Shown here one piece after another: positions 1 to 7,834 of a stretch of 64,000 nt of DNA (positions are counted from its first letter, which is position 1; every line of letters starts with the position of its first letter). A program made the translations under genes and the position numbers. Below the pieces are notes generated by a model. The model saw only the letters and a list, made by a program, of their open reading frames with translations. It was not told the DNA's origin and ran no database searches. This DNA comes from Pseudomonadota bacterium (GTDB lineage Bacteria > Pseudomonadota > Gammaproteobacteria > Steroidobacterales > Steroidobacteraceae), in the NCBI GenBank assembly GCA_018241505.1, contig JAFEDS010000016.1, positions 372,001 to 436,000 on the forward strand, read 5' to 3'.

Positions 1-280
1 CACGTTGCGCCGACTGGTCCATTTCAGTGTGCAGAGCGGCCGCTGCTCCCAACAACGGATGCCCGGCAAATGGCAGCTCTTCAATCAGATCGAACACGCG
101 CGCGCGAACCGTTGATGAATCGTCGGTCCGCTCGAGGAAAACGGCCTCGAACTGGCGAAACTCCCGGGTGATGGCCTGCATCTGCCCGGGCGCAAGGCTC
201 TGCGCCACGAGGAACACAGGAAGCGGATTACCACTGTAGGCGCCGCTGGCAAACACATCCACATGAATGAACTCGAGCAT
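1..280 (-). CDS. PhzF-family isomerase-like protein (N-terminal 93 residues; cut by window edge)
   Basis: The reverse strand reads an open frame from an ATG at 280 to the window edge. A strong GAGGAGG ribosome-binding site lies about 7 nt upstream of the ATG. The peptide begins MLEFIHVDVF, has GNPLPVF at residues 17-23, Glu45 in a QFEAVF context and FAGHP at 71-75. These are the N-terminal hallmarks of the PhzF/YddE diaminopimelate-epimerase fold, where Glu45 is the catalytic acid in PhzF itself. Members isomerise or epimerise small acids; the physiological substrate is usually unknown, and phenazine production should not be inferred. The gene starts 12 nt after the ArsR gene and is probably co-transcribed with it. 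The C-terminal two thirds lie outside the window. Confidence 0.85.
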   Translation of the reverse strand, partial: MLEFIHVDVFASGAYSGNPLPVFLVAQSLAPGQMQAITREFRQFEAVFLERTDDSSTVRARVFDLIEELPFAGHPLLGAAAALHTEMDQSAQR

Positions 281-292
281 GCGGCAGCCTCC

Positions 293-616
293 TCAGAGCG
301 ATTCGCGAACTCGCCTGGCAAAGTCACGAATGACGGCCTCGTCGCGCCGATAGAAGGTCCAGCCTTTCTGCCTCGTGACCAGCAGCAGACCGGCGTCCCT
401 GAGCACGGACAGGTGGCGCGAAGCAGTTGCCGGCGCGATGGCCAGTTTCTCGCGGATAAAATCCGCACAGACCCCGTCTCGCAACAGGTCACCGTCCACC
501 TGGGGCGGGAAGTTGCTCACCGGGTCCTTCAGCAGTTGCAGGATCCGCAACCGCATGGGACTCGAGATAGCGCGCGCCTCCCTGAGCAGGGTCGACTGAA
601 ATTCGCTATTTCGCAT
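293..616 (-). CDS. ArsR-family winged-helix transcriptional regulator
   Basis: A 107-residue protein with the compact ArsR/SmtB wHTH fold: a dimerisation helix (SSPMRLRILQLLKD), the recognition region IAPATASRHLSVLRDAGLL at about residues 63-81, and a beta wing with RQKGWTFYRRDE. No metal-binding CxC pair is visible, so it is probably not an arsenic or metal sensor; the inducer is unknown. It precedes the PhzF-like gene on the same strand and likely regulates it and itself. A perfect 6-3-6 inverted repeat overlaps its start codon, as expected for autorepression. Confidence 0.88.
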   Translation of the reverse strand: MRNSEFQSTLLREARAISSPMRLRILQLLKDPVSNFPPQVDGDLLRDGVCADFIREKLAIAPATASRHLSVLRDAGLLLVTRQKGWTFYRRDEAVIRDFARRVRESL

Positions 617-629
617 AATTGCGAATTAT
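615..629. promoter_or_regulatory. Candidate ArsR operator overlapping the arsR start codon
   Basis: ATAATT-GCG-AATTAT is a perfect inverted repeat with 6-bp arms and a 3-bp spacer. It sits on the initiation codon of the ArsR-like gene (ATG at 616-614). AT-rich short palindromes at the promoter or start are typical of ArsR autoregulation. The binding assignment is inferred from position. Confidence 0.5.
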
Positions 630-699
630 ATCACAACCGCGGCATTGGTGTTAAACTGGCGGGCGGTCACAATAATAAATAGACCGAATAGGGACGTTT

Positions 700-1620
700 A
701 TGTTCTTGAGCCGGTTGTTGCCGCGCCCGGCACTCACACCCGGGTTTGTGGAGCGCGCACTTCAACAGTACCGTGTTGCGAAGCAATTCGAGCACAACCT
801 GGGTTACACGGGCAACTTCACCAACCCCAGGAACTATCACGAGAAGGTGCAGTTCAGGAAGCTGTACGGCAATCATGAGTATTATGCGCGTGTCGCCGAC
901 AAATACGCGGTGCGCGAGTATGTGAGCGAGCGTATCGGAGCCCAGTATCTCAAGCCTCTGCTTGGAGTTTACACGCGGCTGACCCCGGCGCTCCTGCAAT
1001 CCCTGCCGCGCCCATTCATCATCAAAACCAACAACGGCTGCCGGGGCCATCGCATCGTACGGCAGCAGGACCGGCCGGACTGGCAGTCCCTCATCGCTCA
1101 TTTCGAAGCTCTCAGGCGCACTGCCTTTGGCCGTGGCAGCGGTGAGATCCACTACGATCGCATTCCCTTCAGGATACTGGTTGAAACCCTCCTCCAGGAG
1201 AGCGACGGCGGCCCGCTTTGGGAATATGACATCTGGTGCTTCAACAGCCGTGCGGGCTTTCGACACCTGCCATCCTTGATCTCGCCTCGCGATGACAAGC
1301 TGTCGTTCGACCAGGATTGGAACTTTCTGCAGGGGCCGCAGCCGGACGCCGCCGTGCTGCCGAGAATCAATCCCCCGCAGTTTTCCCGGATGCTGCAACT
1401 GGCTCGCGCACTGAGCGCGGATTTCGATTTTGTGCGCGTCGACTTCAACCTCATTGGCGACCAAATCTACTTTGGCGAGATCACCTGCACTCCCGGCCAA
1501 GGATACACCGCAATCACCAGTCCCAGGCGTATGCAACTTCTCAACGAATTGTGGGAGTTGGATTCACTCAACCCGCGACTTTATCGCCCACCGCGAGGTC
1601 ACAGCCCCCGCTCAACTTGA
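700..1620 (+). CDS. TupA-like ATP-grasp family protein
   Basis: A 306-residue protein that I match to the TupA-type ATP-grasp family. It shows the typical order of N-terminal NYHEKVQFRKLYGN, DKYAVREYVSERIG (about residues 67-80), then LLGVYTRLTP, FIIKTNNGCRG (ATP-binding strand/loop) and, near the C-terminus, DFVRVDFNLIGDQIYFGEITCTPGQGY, which carries the metal/ATP acidic residues. Family members occur in polysaccharide or teichuronopeptide clusters and probably ligate amino acids or related groups to glycans. No glycan genes are adjacent here. A GGGA ribosome site precedes the ATG by 5-6 nt. There is no signal peptide, so it is cytoplasmic. Confidence 0.8.
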   Translation: MFLSRLLPRPALTPGFVERALQQYRVAKQFEHNLGYTGNFTNPRNYHEKVQFRKLYGNHEYYARVADKYAVREYVSERIGAQYLKPLLGVYTRLTPALLQSLPRPFIIKTNNGCRGHRIVRQQDRPDWQSLIAHFEALRRTAFGRGSGEIHYDRIPFRILVETLLQESDGGPLWEYDIWCFNSRAGFRHLPSLISPRDDKLSFDQDWNFLQGPQPDAAVLPRINPPQFSRMLQLARALSADFDFVRVDFNLIGDQIYFGEITCTPGQGYTAITSPRRMQLLNELWELDSLNPRLYRPPRGHSPRST

Positions 1621-1651
1621 TTGGCCTGTACGTACCTATCGGAGCTAATTG

Positions 1652-2128
1652 ATGCGAACTCCTCAGATCACAGTCCTCATGGGCCTTGCACTCATCATTG
1701 CTGACGCGACTGCGGCGGCCCCATCGTCGCCCGCTGTTCCGGGTCGGCACTACGTCGTAGTCGAACACAGTCCGGCACGAGATCAATTGCCGTTCAGCGA
1801 TGGCGTCGTTGCCGGTAACACATTGTATGTCGCTGGGCATATCGGCACGGATCCAAAAACGGGGCAGACGCCCGCGGACACAGAATTGGAGGCCCGGCTG
1901 CTCATGGATTCCATCCGCCGCACGGTCGAACAGTCAGGCTTTGCCATGGACGACCTCGTGAGCGTGCAGGTCTATTGCACCGACCTTGGCCTCTACAACA
2001 CCTTCAACAAGATCTACGGCTCCTATTTCCACGCGCACTACCCTGCTCGCGCGCTCGTGGGCGTCACCAGCCTGGTGCGCGGCGCTCATTTTGAGGTCAC
2101 TGCGATTGCCGTCAAAGGAAGCCGCTGA
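1652..2128 (+). CDS. Secreted RidA (YjgF/UK114)-family protein
   Basis: The chosen ATG at 1652 has GGAG at 1641-1644; a TTG just upstream is less likely. Residues 1-23 form a Sec signal peptide (hydrophobic core VLMGLALIIADATAAA). The remaining 135 residues are a RidA domain with GNTLYVAGHIGTDPKTG and the C-terminal PARALVGV...GAHFEVTAIAV block. Arg133 corresponds to the conserved substrate-binding Arg of RidA. Cytosolic RidA hydrolyses 2-aminoacrylate and similar enamines/imines; exported paralogues are of unknown role. The gene lies between the ATP-grasp gene (31-nt gap) and the M28 peptidase (84-nt gap) on the same strand. Confidence 0.85.
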   Translation: MRTPQITVLMGLALIIADATAAAPSSPAVPGRHYVVVEHSPARDQLPFSDGVVAGNTLYVAGHIGTDPKTGQTPADTELEARLLMDSIRRTVEQSGFAMDDLVSVQVYCTDLGLYNTFNKIYGSYFHAHYPARALVGVTSLVRGAHFEVTAIAVKGSR

Positions 2129-2212
2129 GGCGTCACGCGGCCGACGCTGGCGCAACCGCTCGACTCATCGTACCTTCGCTCCCGGTTTGAAGCTTCCAAC
2201 CGGAGTGTCACG

Positions 2213-3607
2213 ATGCGTCCTGGGATTCTGATTTTCACTCTTCTGGTCAGTGCATGGGCGGAGCTGCTGAGCGCGAAGGTCGTCGCACCGCCTGCCGGCG
2301 CACAGTCGACACCCGCGGTTTTGTCGGAGCTGCGGGAAAAGGCTCTGCACGATCCGCTAGCGATGCAGGTGCTCGAGGGTCTGACGAGCGAAATCGGTGC
2401 CCGGCAGGTCGGCTCGGAGAATTTTGTTCGCGCCCGCGACTGGGCCGTCAAAAAGCTGCAGTCGCTGGGCTTCCAGAACGTGCATACCGAGCCGTTTACA
2501 CTGACTGCCTGGACTCGTGGTGAGGAGCGCGCCCGCATCGTGGCTCCATACCCGCAAAAATTGGCAATCATCGGACTAGGCGGCACCCTGCCCACACCCG
2601 CCGGTGGCGTGGACGCAGAGATCGTCCTTTTCAAGAAATATGCATCGTTGTTGGAGGCGCCGCCGGGCTCACTGACTGGAAAGATTGCTGTGGTGACTGA
2701 GCCCATGGCGCCTGGAATGGCCGGCTATGCTGCTCTGGGCAAAGCTCGCCGGCTGGGGCCCGCCGAGGCCGCCAAGCGGGGCGCCATTGCCTACCTGGTG
2801 CGCTCTCTGGGAAATGGATCGACCCGACTGGCCCATACAGGCTTCATGTCCCAGGACGCAGCGACCGTTCCCGCGGCTGCGCTGTCTGCACCCGATGCCG
2901 AGTTGCTCGAACGGATTGCTGATCGCGGCACGCCGGTTCGCATTCATCTCGAACTGGCTTCCAGCACTCATCCAGCACAAAGCTGGAACACGGTGGGCGA
3001 GATTCCTGGAGCAACCGACGAGACGGTTCTCATGGGCGCGCACCTGGACTCTTGGGATGTGGGAACAGGTGCGAATGACGATGGCGCCGGAGTGGCGATC
3101 GCCGTGGCAGCCGCAAAACTCGCCACCGAAACACGCTTGCGCAGGACGGTACGAGTGGTGTTGTACGGAGGCGAGGAAATCGGAGTCGCGGGCCCCGCCT
3201 ATGCTCAATATAACTCAAAGAATCTCAAGAAAATGATCATTGCCGGCGAGTCCGATTCTGGATCGGAGCCCGCCATCGAGGTGCGGCTACCCGCAGGCGG
3301 CGCCCAGAACCCGGCGCTCGCGGACTTGAGCAGCGCGTTGAGTCCACTGGCCGTTCGCTCCAACAGCGAGCCCTCGCGAGAGGGAGGCCCGGACATCGAA
3401 CCTCTGAATGACCTGGGGGTACCGGGATTGGAGGTCGTACAACGGCTGGACAGCTATTTCCACTGGCATCACACCGAAGATGACACCTTGGACAAGGTTG
3501 TCCCTGCCGAGCTCTCGCAGAACGTAGCCACCTGGGCCGTGCTTCTACGGGTGATGGCTGACAGGAACGTGGTTTTCGAGAGAAAAGCCGTAGAGCCGGC
3601 GAAATGA
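2213..3607 (+). CDS. Secreted M28-family zinc metallopeptidase
   Basis: A 464-residue protein with a signal peptide (about residues 1-29), a PA-domain-like insert (about 130-245) and an M28 catalytic domain. The di-zinc site is intact: HLDSWDVGTG with His277 and Asp279, bridging Asp289 in ANDDGAG, GGEEIG with the catalytic Glu/Zn ligand at 321-322, an Asp in GESDSG (about 348), and FHWHHTEDD with the last His at 419/420. The family removes N-terminal residues or dipeptides (carboxypeptidase Q/PSMA-like aminopeptidases). GGAG at 2202-2205 supports the ATG. The export signal suggests periplasmic or extracellular peptide trimming. Confidence 0.92.
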   Translation: MRPGILIFTLLVSAWAELLSAKVVAPPAGAQSTPAVLSELREKALHDPLAMQVLEGLTSEIGARQVGSENFVRARDWAVKKLQSLGFQNVHTEPFTLTAWTRGEERARIVAPYPQKLAIIGLGGTLPTPAGGVDAEIVLFKKYASLLEAPPGSLTGKIAVVTEPMAPGMAGYAALGKARRLGPAEAAKRGAIAYLVRSLGNGSTRLAHTGFMSQDAATVPAAALSAPDAELLERIADRGTPVRIHLELASSTHPAQSWNTVGEIPGATDETVLMGAHLDSWDVGTGANDDGAGVAIAVAAAKLATETRLRRTVRVVLYGGEEIGVAGPAYAQYNSKNLKKMIIAGESDSGSEPAIEVRLPAGGAQNPALADLSSALSPLAVRSNSEPSREGGPDIEPLNDLGVPGLEVVQRLDSYFHWHHTEDDTLDKVVPAELSQNVATWAVLLRVMADRNVVFERKAVEPAK

Positions 3608-3670
3608 GGGACTGAAGCTCCCAGCCGCCGCGAGCCTTGCGATGGGTAGCGCTTCCGCTTGCCAATTTAG

Positions 3671-3694
3671 ATAACTAGTTATATAACTAGCTAT
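3671..3694. promoter_or_regulatory. Tandem palindromes abutting the marR start (candidate MarR operator)
   Basis: ATAACTAGTTAT (3671-3682) is a perfect 12-bp palindrome. It is immediately followed by ATAACTAGCTAT (3683-3694), an imperfect copy, and then by the ATG at 3695. Two adjacent AT-rich palindromes directly before a MarR gene are a classical autoregulatory operator layout. They leave no room for a Shine-Dalgarno sequence, so the mRNA may be leaderless or start further downstream. Confidence 0.6.
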
Positions 3695-4204
3695 ATGACA
3701 CGAGACGTGGTCAAGGAGCTGGGACATCTCACACTCGGAACCCGGCTCAAGCGCTTGGGTGAGCGCCTGCAAGCGCAAACGCAGGTGCTGCTCGAAGCGT
3801 CGGGTATCGGACTACCGGCGTCGCACTTCCCCATCCTGGCTGGATTGGATCGGCTGGGGCAACTAAGTGTGGGAGAAATCGCCGAAGCGGTCGGAATGAG
3901 TCAACCCGGTGTTACGAGGATGCTGGATAAGTTGCAGACGGATGGCCTGGTGAAGTCCGCGACCGTGCCGGGTGACAAGCGTGTGCGGACGATCATGCTG
4001 ACAGCCGCCGGCGAGAAGCTCGTCGCGTCGTCCAAGCGCACGGTCTGGCCACTCATCGAATCAGCGGTTGCAGAGGCGTGCGAGGGAGATGCTGAGTCGC
4101 TGCTACCCGCTCTCGCCGCGTTGGAAAAGTCATTGCTGGACGCATCTCTCAACTTACGCGCAGATCGTTTGCGCACAGGGAGGAAAACTCGTGCACGCGC
4201 TTGA
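3695..4204 (+). CDS. MarR-family transcriptional regulator
   Basis: A 169-residue winged-helix protein. It has LSVGEIAEAVGMSQPGVTRMLDKLQTDGLV as helix-turn-helix plus recognition helix (about residues 55-84) and KSATVPGDKRVRTIMLTAAGEKL as the wing, both diagnostic of MarR. The C-terminus is basic (RLRTGRKTRARA). It overlaps the GNAT gene by 14 nt, so the pair is an operon and the acetyltransferase is its likely target together with itself. There is no ribosome site because tandem palindromes occupy that position. Confidence 0.88.
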   Translation: MTRDVVKELGHLTLGTRLKRLGERLQAQTQVLLEASGIGLPASHFPILAGLDRLGQLSVGEIAEAVGMSQPGVTRMLDKLQTDGLVKSATVPGDKRVRTIMLTAAGEKLVASSKRTVWPLIESAVAEACEGDAESLLPALAALEKSLLDASLNLRADRLRTGRKTRARA

Positions 4205-4868
4205 TCGGGTCGTGTGGGAGACCTTGACGACGTATCACCTACCGCTTTCGAAAGGCAATACGCTCGCACGACGCTTTTTGCGGGACGTCAATTTGTTCGC
4301 CTCCGCGCGAGATGACAGTCCGGCCGCGTTGGCCGCGCTGTCAGCACTGGTACAGCCCGGCGAACAGGTGCTGATAGCGCAGGTTCCTGAGATTGTCATT
4401 CCGTCCGGCCTGGTTGAAGTCAGGTCAGCGCTCGGAGTGCAGATGCTGGCCACCCGCCGGCCTGAGGCCGTACCGACCACTGACATCACAGTCCTGACGG
4501 ATGTCGATGCTCCCGAAATGGTGGCCCTGGCGAAGCTCACGGAGCCAGGTCCCTTCCTGGAGCGAACGAATCGCATGGGTCGCTTCATCGGGATTCGGGT
4601 TGACGGCCGGCTTGCCGCCATGGCGGGAGAGCGCATGCGCTTTCCCGGCTACTGCGAGTTGAGCGGCGTGTGTACGCATCCGGACTTCCGGGGTCGCGGC
4701 TTCGCTCGCCGCCTGTCCACGGCGGTTGTGTTGGACATCATGGCCCGGGGCGAGCGCGCCTTCCTGCATGCGTGGAAGTCCAATCACGGGGCGATTGCAC
4801 TTTACGAGCAATTGGGTTTCCAGTTGCGCACCGACATCAACATTTCGTTACTCACCCGACCAGGCTGA
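4191..4868 (+). CDS. GNAT-family N-acetyltransferase
   Basis: The start is set at GTG 4191 because AGGGAGG lies 7-8 nt upstream, inside the marR 3' end. The product is 225 residues. The C-terminal half is a GNAT fold with GRFIGIRVDGRLAAMAGERM, the acetyl-CoA pyrophosphate loop HPDFRGRGFARRLSTAVV, and the terminal HAWKSNHGAIALYEQLGFQL block. The N-terminal part (KGNTLARRF...FASARDDSP) resembles FR47-like predicted acetyltransferases. The acceptor substrate is not evident. It is translationally coupled to the MarR gene. Confidence 0.87.
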   Translation: MHALDRVVWETLTTYHLPLSKGNTLARRFLRDVNLFASARDDSPAALAALSALVQPGEQVLIAQVPEIVIPSGLVEVRSALGVQMLATRRPEAVPTTDITVLTDVDAPEMVALAKLTEPGPFLERTNRMGRFIGIRVDGRLAAMAGERMRFPGYCELSGVCTHPDFRGRGFARRLSTAVVLDIMARGERAFLHAWKSNHGAIALYEQLGFQLRTDINISLLTRPG

Positions 4869-4937
4869 GCATCAGCTACGCCGTAGCTCACCGGGACATT
4901 GTCTATCTATCCGGCATCGAAATCATGGCGACCGCAG

Positions 4938-5275
4938 CTATATAGAAACACTAGCGTTTTCACACGAATCACAGTGTTTCGAGGTAAGGGCGGCGAGCAA
5001 CTCAACGGACACTTCCGGCGCTGCCTTGGCAGATCTTGCCAGCAGAATGCAGTCAGTCTCCGCCAGAGTGCAATCGTCATTCGGCCGGTCAACCGAGGTA
5101 ACACCCATTTCACGCGAGAATGCCCGCGTGGTCTGGTCACGAACCGAAAGCGACGCCCCCTGCCAGCCAAAGCGCCCTACGTGAGGCTCGTCGTCGCCAA
5201 GCACCCCGTCCGAAATCGCCTCCAGGCCGGCAAACTCCAGCCCGAAAAATACCGCAGTAAGGTGAAGCTTGGTTT
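4938..5275 (-). pseudogene. Remnant of a di-haem (DUF1111-type) cytochrome oxidoreductase
   Basis: The reverse frame contains GLEFAGLEAISDGV, GRFGWQGASLSVRDQTTRAF, SREMGVTSVDRPNDDCT, LAETDC and PEVSVELLAAL in this order. That closely follows the middle of the di-haem thiol-oxidoreductase-like family (consensus RFGWKA...Q...AF..DMGITS..FP..NC...Q..C...PE.....L). Only about 110 of the usual 450-500 residues remain. There is no CxxCH haem motif, no signal peptide and no plausible start. The segment lies between the GNAT and HipA-like genes and fills an otherwise gene-free 420-bp gap. It is best read as a decaying internal fragment left by deletion on both sides. Confidence 0.7.
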
Positions 5276-5287
5276 TCACCGGGTCAC

Positions 5288-6652
5288 TCAGCGATTGAGA
5301 TCTCCACTCGCAATCGCACCACGTATCGGCAACGCGCGCAGTGCCTCCAGCGAGCGCATGCACAACGCCCGAAACTCATCGCTCAGTGTCGGCTCTTCGG
5401 CCAGGCGTTGCCAATAGGTTTCTGCGAGAGCGCGGGCCCGCGACCAGACGGGCAACCAGCTCGATCGAGGTGCAGGCGGCTCGAACACTCGCGGCACGAT
5501 CTGCTCGTTCTGAGGAGCAAACAACATGGGCAGCATGTCGTACGCCGGAGCGAGCGTGAACGGCCCGTCATACTCATCGAACAGGGTGATGTTGCCAAAG
5601 TGTCGATCTGTGTTGGCAATGAGCGCGCCAAACGCATCGAGAAGACGGATCTGATCGGCGTCCGTCGCGGACAGCAGCCGATCGGCCGCCAAACGCTCCG
5701 CTGCGGCCGTCCACGAATCGAGTTGCCCGTAACGGCTGGTATCCAGCGCGAACAGAGATACGGTGCTGCGCCGGCCTTCAGCGCCGACTCGATCGAAGCG
5801 CTCGCATTCCAGGAAAACGCGCTCATCGTACTGGAGCAGCTCCGACCGACAGGCTGCGATACCGTGCTCGCTCAACACACGATGCGCCAGATATTCGGCC
5901 CTGAGCAGATCCCCCCAGCGCCGACCGGTGACAGTGGACAGCGGCGGGGAGAACTTGACGATCACTGCAATTCGTTGCGAGTTATGTTCGATACGCGCAG
6001 TGAACTTGGGCTGTTCTCCTTGAGCGGATGACCCCGGAGGGGCTCCCTCCATCGATAAGCCGGCGTATCGCGGGTACTCGCGCACACGCTCGTTCCGCGA
6101 CACCAGCGGCGCGGCTTGCAGGCCAGCCAAATACCGGTCCATTGACTCGGCTCCAACAATGAGCGCCCCAGGCATGTCGGGAGCGCGCCGGGCCAGATAA
6201 ACGAGCGCATGCTCATCGTTCCAATCAACAACCCGGTCCGGCAGATTCAACTCTGGAAATACGCGGGGAATTGCTCGTCCCAAAAACCCCGCTGGGCGGC
6301 CGTCCTGGAGAAAGTAGGGAATGCCTTCAACAAGCGGTTGCATTCGCGCCGGACCGGCCGACACCCGATAGCTGTCGCGCTCGAGGGCCTCGAGCATTCC
6401 CAACTCTTGAACCGCACCGCGCGCGTCGACGCGAAACAAAGGCCACCGCGATCCAATCGCACCCACACTTCTTCGCAATGCGTAGCGCGCGCCTTTTGTC
6501 TTCCCCAGACGCACAACCCGTTGTTCGCGCTCCATGGCGCGTAGTGCCCGCAGAACGGTGGGCTCTGAAGCGCCCAAAGACTGGGCCAGCTCGAGGGTCG
6601 ACCTCGGACCCAACCGAAGCTTCGCCAAGAGGGGTTCTGTGACGCGATCCAT
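5288..6652 (-). CDS. HipA-like Ser/Thr kinase with N-terminal winged helix (YjjJ/HipH type)
   Basis: The frame stays open to 6835, but the sensible start is ATG 6652: the upstream extension is AT-rich and reads as non-coding. The 454-residue product has an N-terminal helix-turn-helix (TEPLLAKLRLGP...GASEPTVLRALRAMER, residues about 4-40). A HipA-N-like region and a kinase core follow with VIVKFSPPLS (ATP lysine), the catalytic loop ANTDRHFGN (about 346-354) and the metal Asp in LAPAYDMLP (about 372). Fusion of DNA-binding and kinase parts in one chain matches E. coli YjjJ, reported as a HipA-family toxin. No separate HipB antitoxin gene is adjacent. Family members phosphorylate translation-related targets; the target here is unknown. 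Confidence 0.82.
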   Translation of the reverse strand: MDRVTEPLLAKLRLGPRSTLELAQSLGASEPTVLRALRAMEREQRVVRLGKTKGARYALRRSVGAIGSRWPLFRVDARGAVQELGMLEALERDSYRVSAGPARMQPLVEGIPYFLQDGRPAGFLGRAIPRVFPELNLPDRVVDWNDEHALVYLARRAPDMPGALIVGAESMDRYLAGLQAAPLVSRNERVREYPRYAGLSMEGAPPGSSAQGEQPKFTARIEHNSQRIAVIVKFSPPLSTVTGRRWGDLLRAEYLAHRVLSEHGIAACRSELLQYDERVFLECERFDRVGAEGRRSTVSLFALDTSRYGQLDSWTAAAERLAADRLLSATDADQIRLLDAFGALIANTDRHFGNITLFDEYDGPFTLAPAYDMLPMLFAPQNEQIVPRVFEPPAPRSSWLPVWSRARALAETYWQRLAEEPTLSDEFRALCMRSLEALRALPIRGAIASGDLNR

Positions 6653-6667
6653 GACGATATTATTGAC
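6653..6667. repeat. Proximal copy of a 15-bp direct repeat at the hipA-like start
   Basis: GACGATATTATTGAC on the + strand directly abuts the reverse-strand ATG at 6652. A second copy with one mismatch lies 67 bp upstream at 6720-6734. Paired direct repeats in a promoter suggest an operator, possibly for the kinase's own winged helix. Confidence 0.55.
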
Positions 6668-6719
6668 TAGATTATCCCGAGATTCAAGCCATTGAATTTC
6701 AGAAGGAAAAGGCTCTTCA

Positions 6720-6734
6720 GACGAAATTATTGAC
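6720..6734. repeat. Distal copy of the 15-bp direct repeat upstream of the hipA-like gene
   Basis: GACGAAATTATTGAC matches the proximal copy at 14 of 15 positions, and the similarity extends to 17 of 19 with the flanking bases. The copies sit in an AT-rich divergent promoter region (6653-6865), which contrasts with the surrounding GC-rich genes. Confidence 0.55.
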
Positions 6735-6865
6735 TGGAATCCAGAAGAGCTTGGCAACTCAAGTGTCCCATATAATGGAATATAATCGCCAACCAGTTCC
6801 ACTATGTGAAATACTGCAGCGACAAACTCAATCAAACATCGCTGCCGCTTCGGAGTCCTCTCTAC

Positions 6866-7834
6866 ATGCCGCTACACCCCCAGGCCGCCTTGGCCATTGA
6901 AGCTGCCGGCGATCTGCCTGCCCATCTGTCTCCGGTTGAATTGCGCCGCGCTTACAGCGAGCAACGCATCAGGATGTTGCCGCCCGCGCCACCCATTTCG
7001 ATTGTGCGGGATGTTTCCATTCCCAGCCCCGACGGACCGGTCGCGGCACGTTTCTACAGTCCAGACGCCGACAGCCAACAACGCCCCCTCCTCGTCTACT
7101 TCCACGGCGGCGGCTGGATGCTCGGGAGTGTCGACAGCTATGACACCGTGTGTCGCAGGCTCGCGATCAAGAGCAACTGCGCAGTGCTCTCGGTGGACTA
7201 TCGGCTGGCTCCCGAAACAACATTCCCGGGAGCCGTGACTGACGCCTATGCAGCCACGCTCTGGGCGGCAAAAAATGCCGCGGACCTGCGAATCGATGCA
7301 GGCGCGATAGCAGTGGGCGGCGACAGCGCCGGCGGCAACCTCGCCGCCGTGCTCGCGCAGATGAGCCGTGACTCAGGTGAATTTCACATCGCGCTCCAGG
7401 TGTTGATCTATCCGTGCACGGATATGAGCCGGGAATACCCCTCGTACGTACGCAACGCCAGTGGCTACATGCTCACACGAGCAGCCATGAACTGGTTCAT
7501 CTCGACTTATGTGCCGCACTTCACCGATCGCCTGGATACTCGCGCGTCGCCGATGTTGCGGCCGAATCTCGCTGGACTTGCCCGAGCCCTGATTATCAGC
7601 GCCGAGTTCGATCCGCTGGTGGACGACAATGCAACGTACGCACTCAGGCTTCGGCAGGCCGGCGTTCCTACTCGATACGAGTGCTTTCCTGGCATGCACC
7701 ATCCGTTCTTCACGTTGGGTGCATACATTGATGATGCAGCGAAGGCGGAAGACATGATCGCTGCAGAAATGAAAGCGTTGGTCAGTGGCTGTTCCGCGGT
7801 ACCCCCGGGTCCTGCGCCAGCTTCTGGTACTTGA
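6866..7834 (+). CDS. Alpha/beta hydrolase, hormone-sensitive-lipase (HSL) family esterase
   Basis: A 322-residue cytoplasmic esterase. The oxyanion motif HGGGW is at residues 80-84, the nucleophile Ser154 lies in GGDSAGGN, the acid Asp249 in SAEFDPL and the His278 in GMHHPFF, so the HSL/family IV triad is complete. The ATG at 6866 has GGAG 10 nt upstream; earlier in-frame codons lie in the AT-rich promoter. Substrates are typically short acyl esters or lactones. The 3' end overlaps the convergent dehydratase gene by 53 bp. It may serve the neighbouring catabolic locus, but no shared operator is visible. Confidence 0.9.
   Translation: MPLHPQAALAIEAAGDLPAHLSPVELRRAYSEQRIRMLPPAPPISIVRDVSIPSPDGPVAARFYSPDADSQQRPLLVYFHGGGWMLGSVDSYDTVCRRLAIKSNCAVLSVDYRLAPETTFPGAVTDAYAATLWAAKNAADLRIDAGAIAVGGDSAGGNLAAVLAQMSRDSGEFHIALQVLIYPCTDMSREYPSYVRNASGYMLTRAAMNWFISTYVPHFTDRLDTRASPMLRPNLAGLARALIISAEFDPLVDDNATYALRLRQAGVPTRYECFPGMHHPFFTLGAYIDDAAKAEDMIAAEMKALVSGCSAVPPGPAPASGT

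Noticed and set aside
1-280. Phenazine biosynthesis from the PhzF-like gene
   Set aside because: No other phz genes are visible, and most PhzF-family proteins are unrelated to phenazines.
4874-4888. AGCTACG/CGTAGCT inverted repeat as a terminator after the GNAT gene
   Set aside because: The arms are almost contiguous, so only a weak 5-bp stem with a small loop can form, and there is no U-tract.
6653-6835. N-terminal extension of the HipA-like protein (61 extra residues)
   Set aside because: The stretch is AT-rich, carries the direct repeats, overlaps the divergent esterase promoter and has no HipA or HTH similarity.
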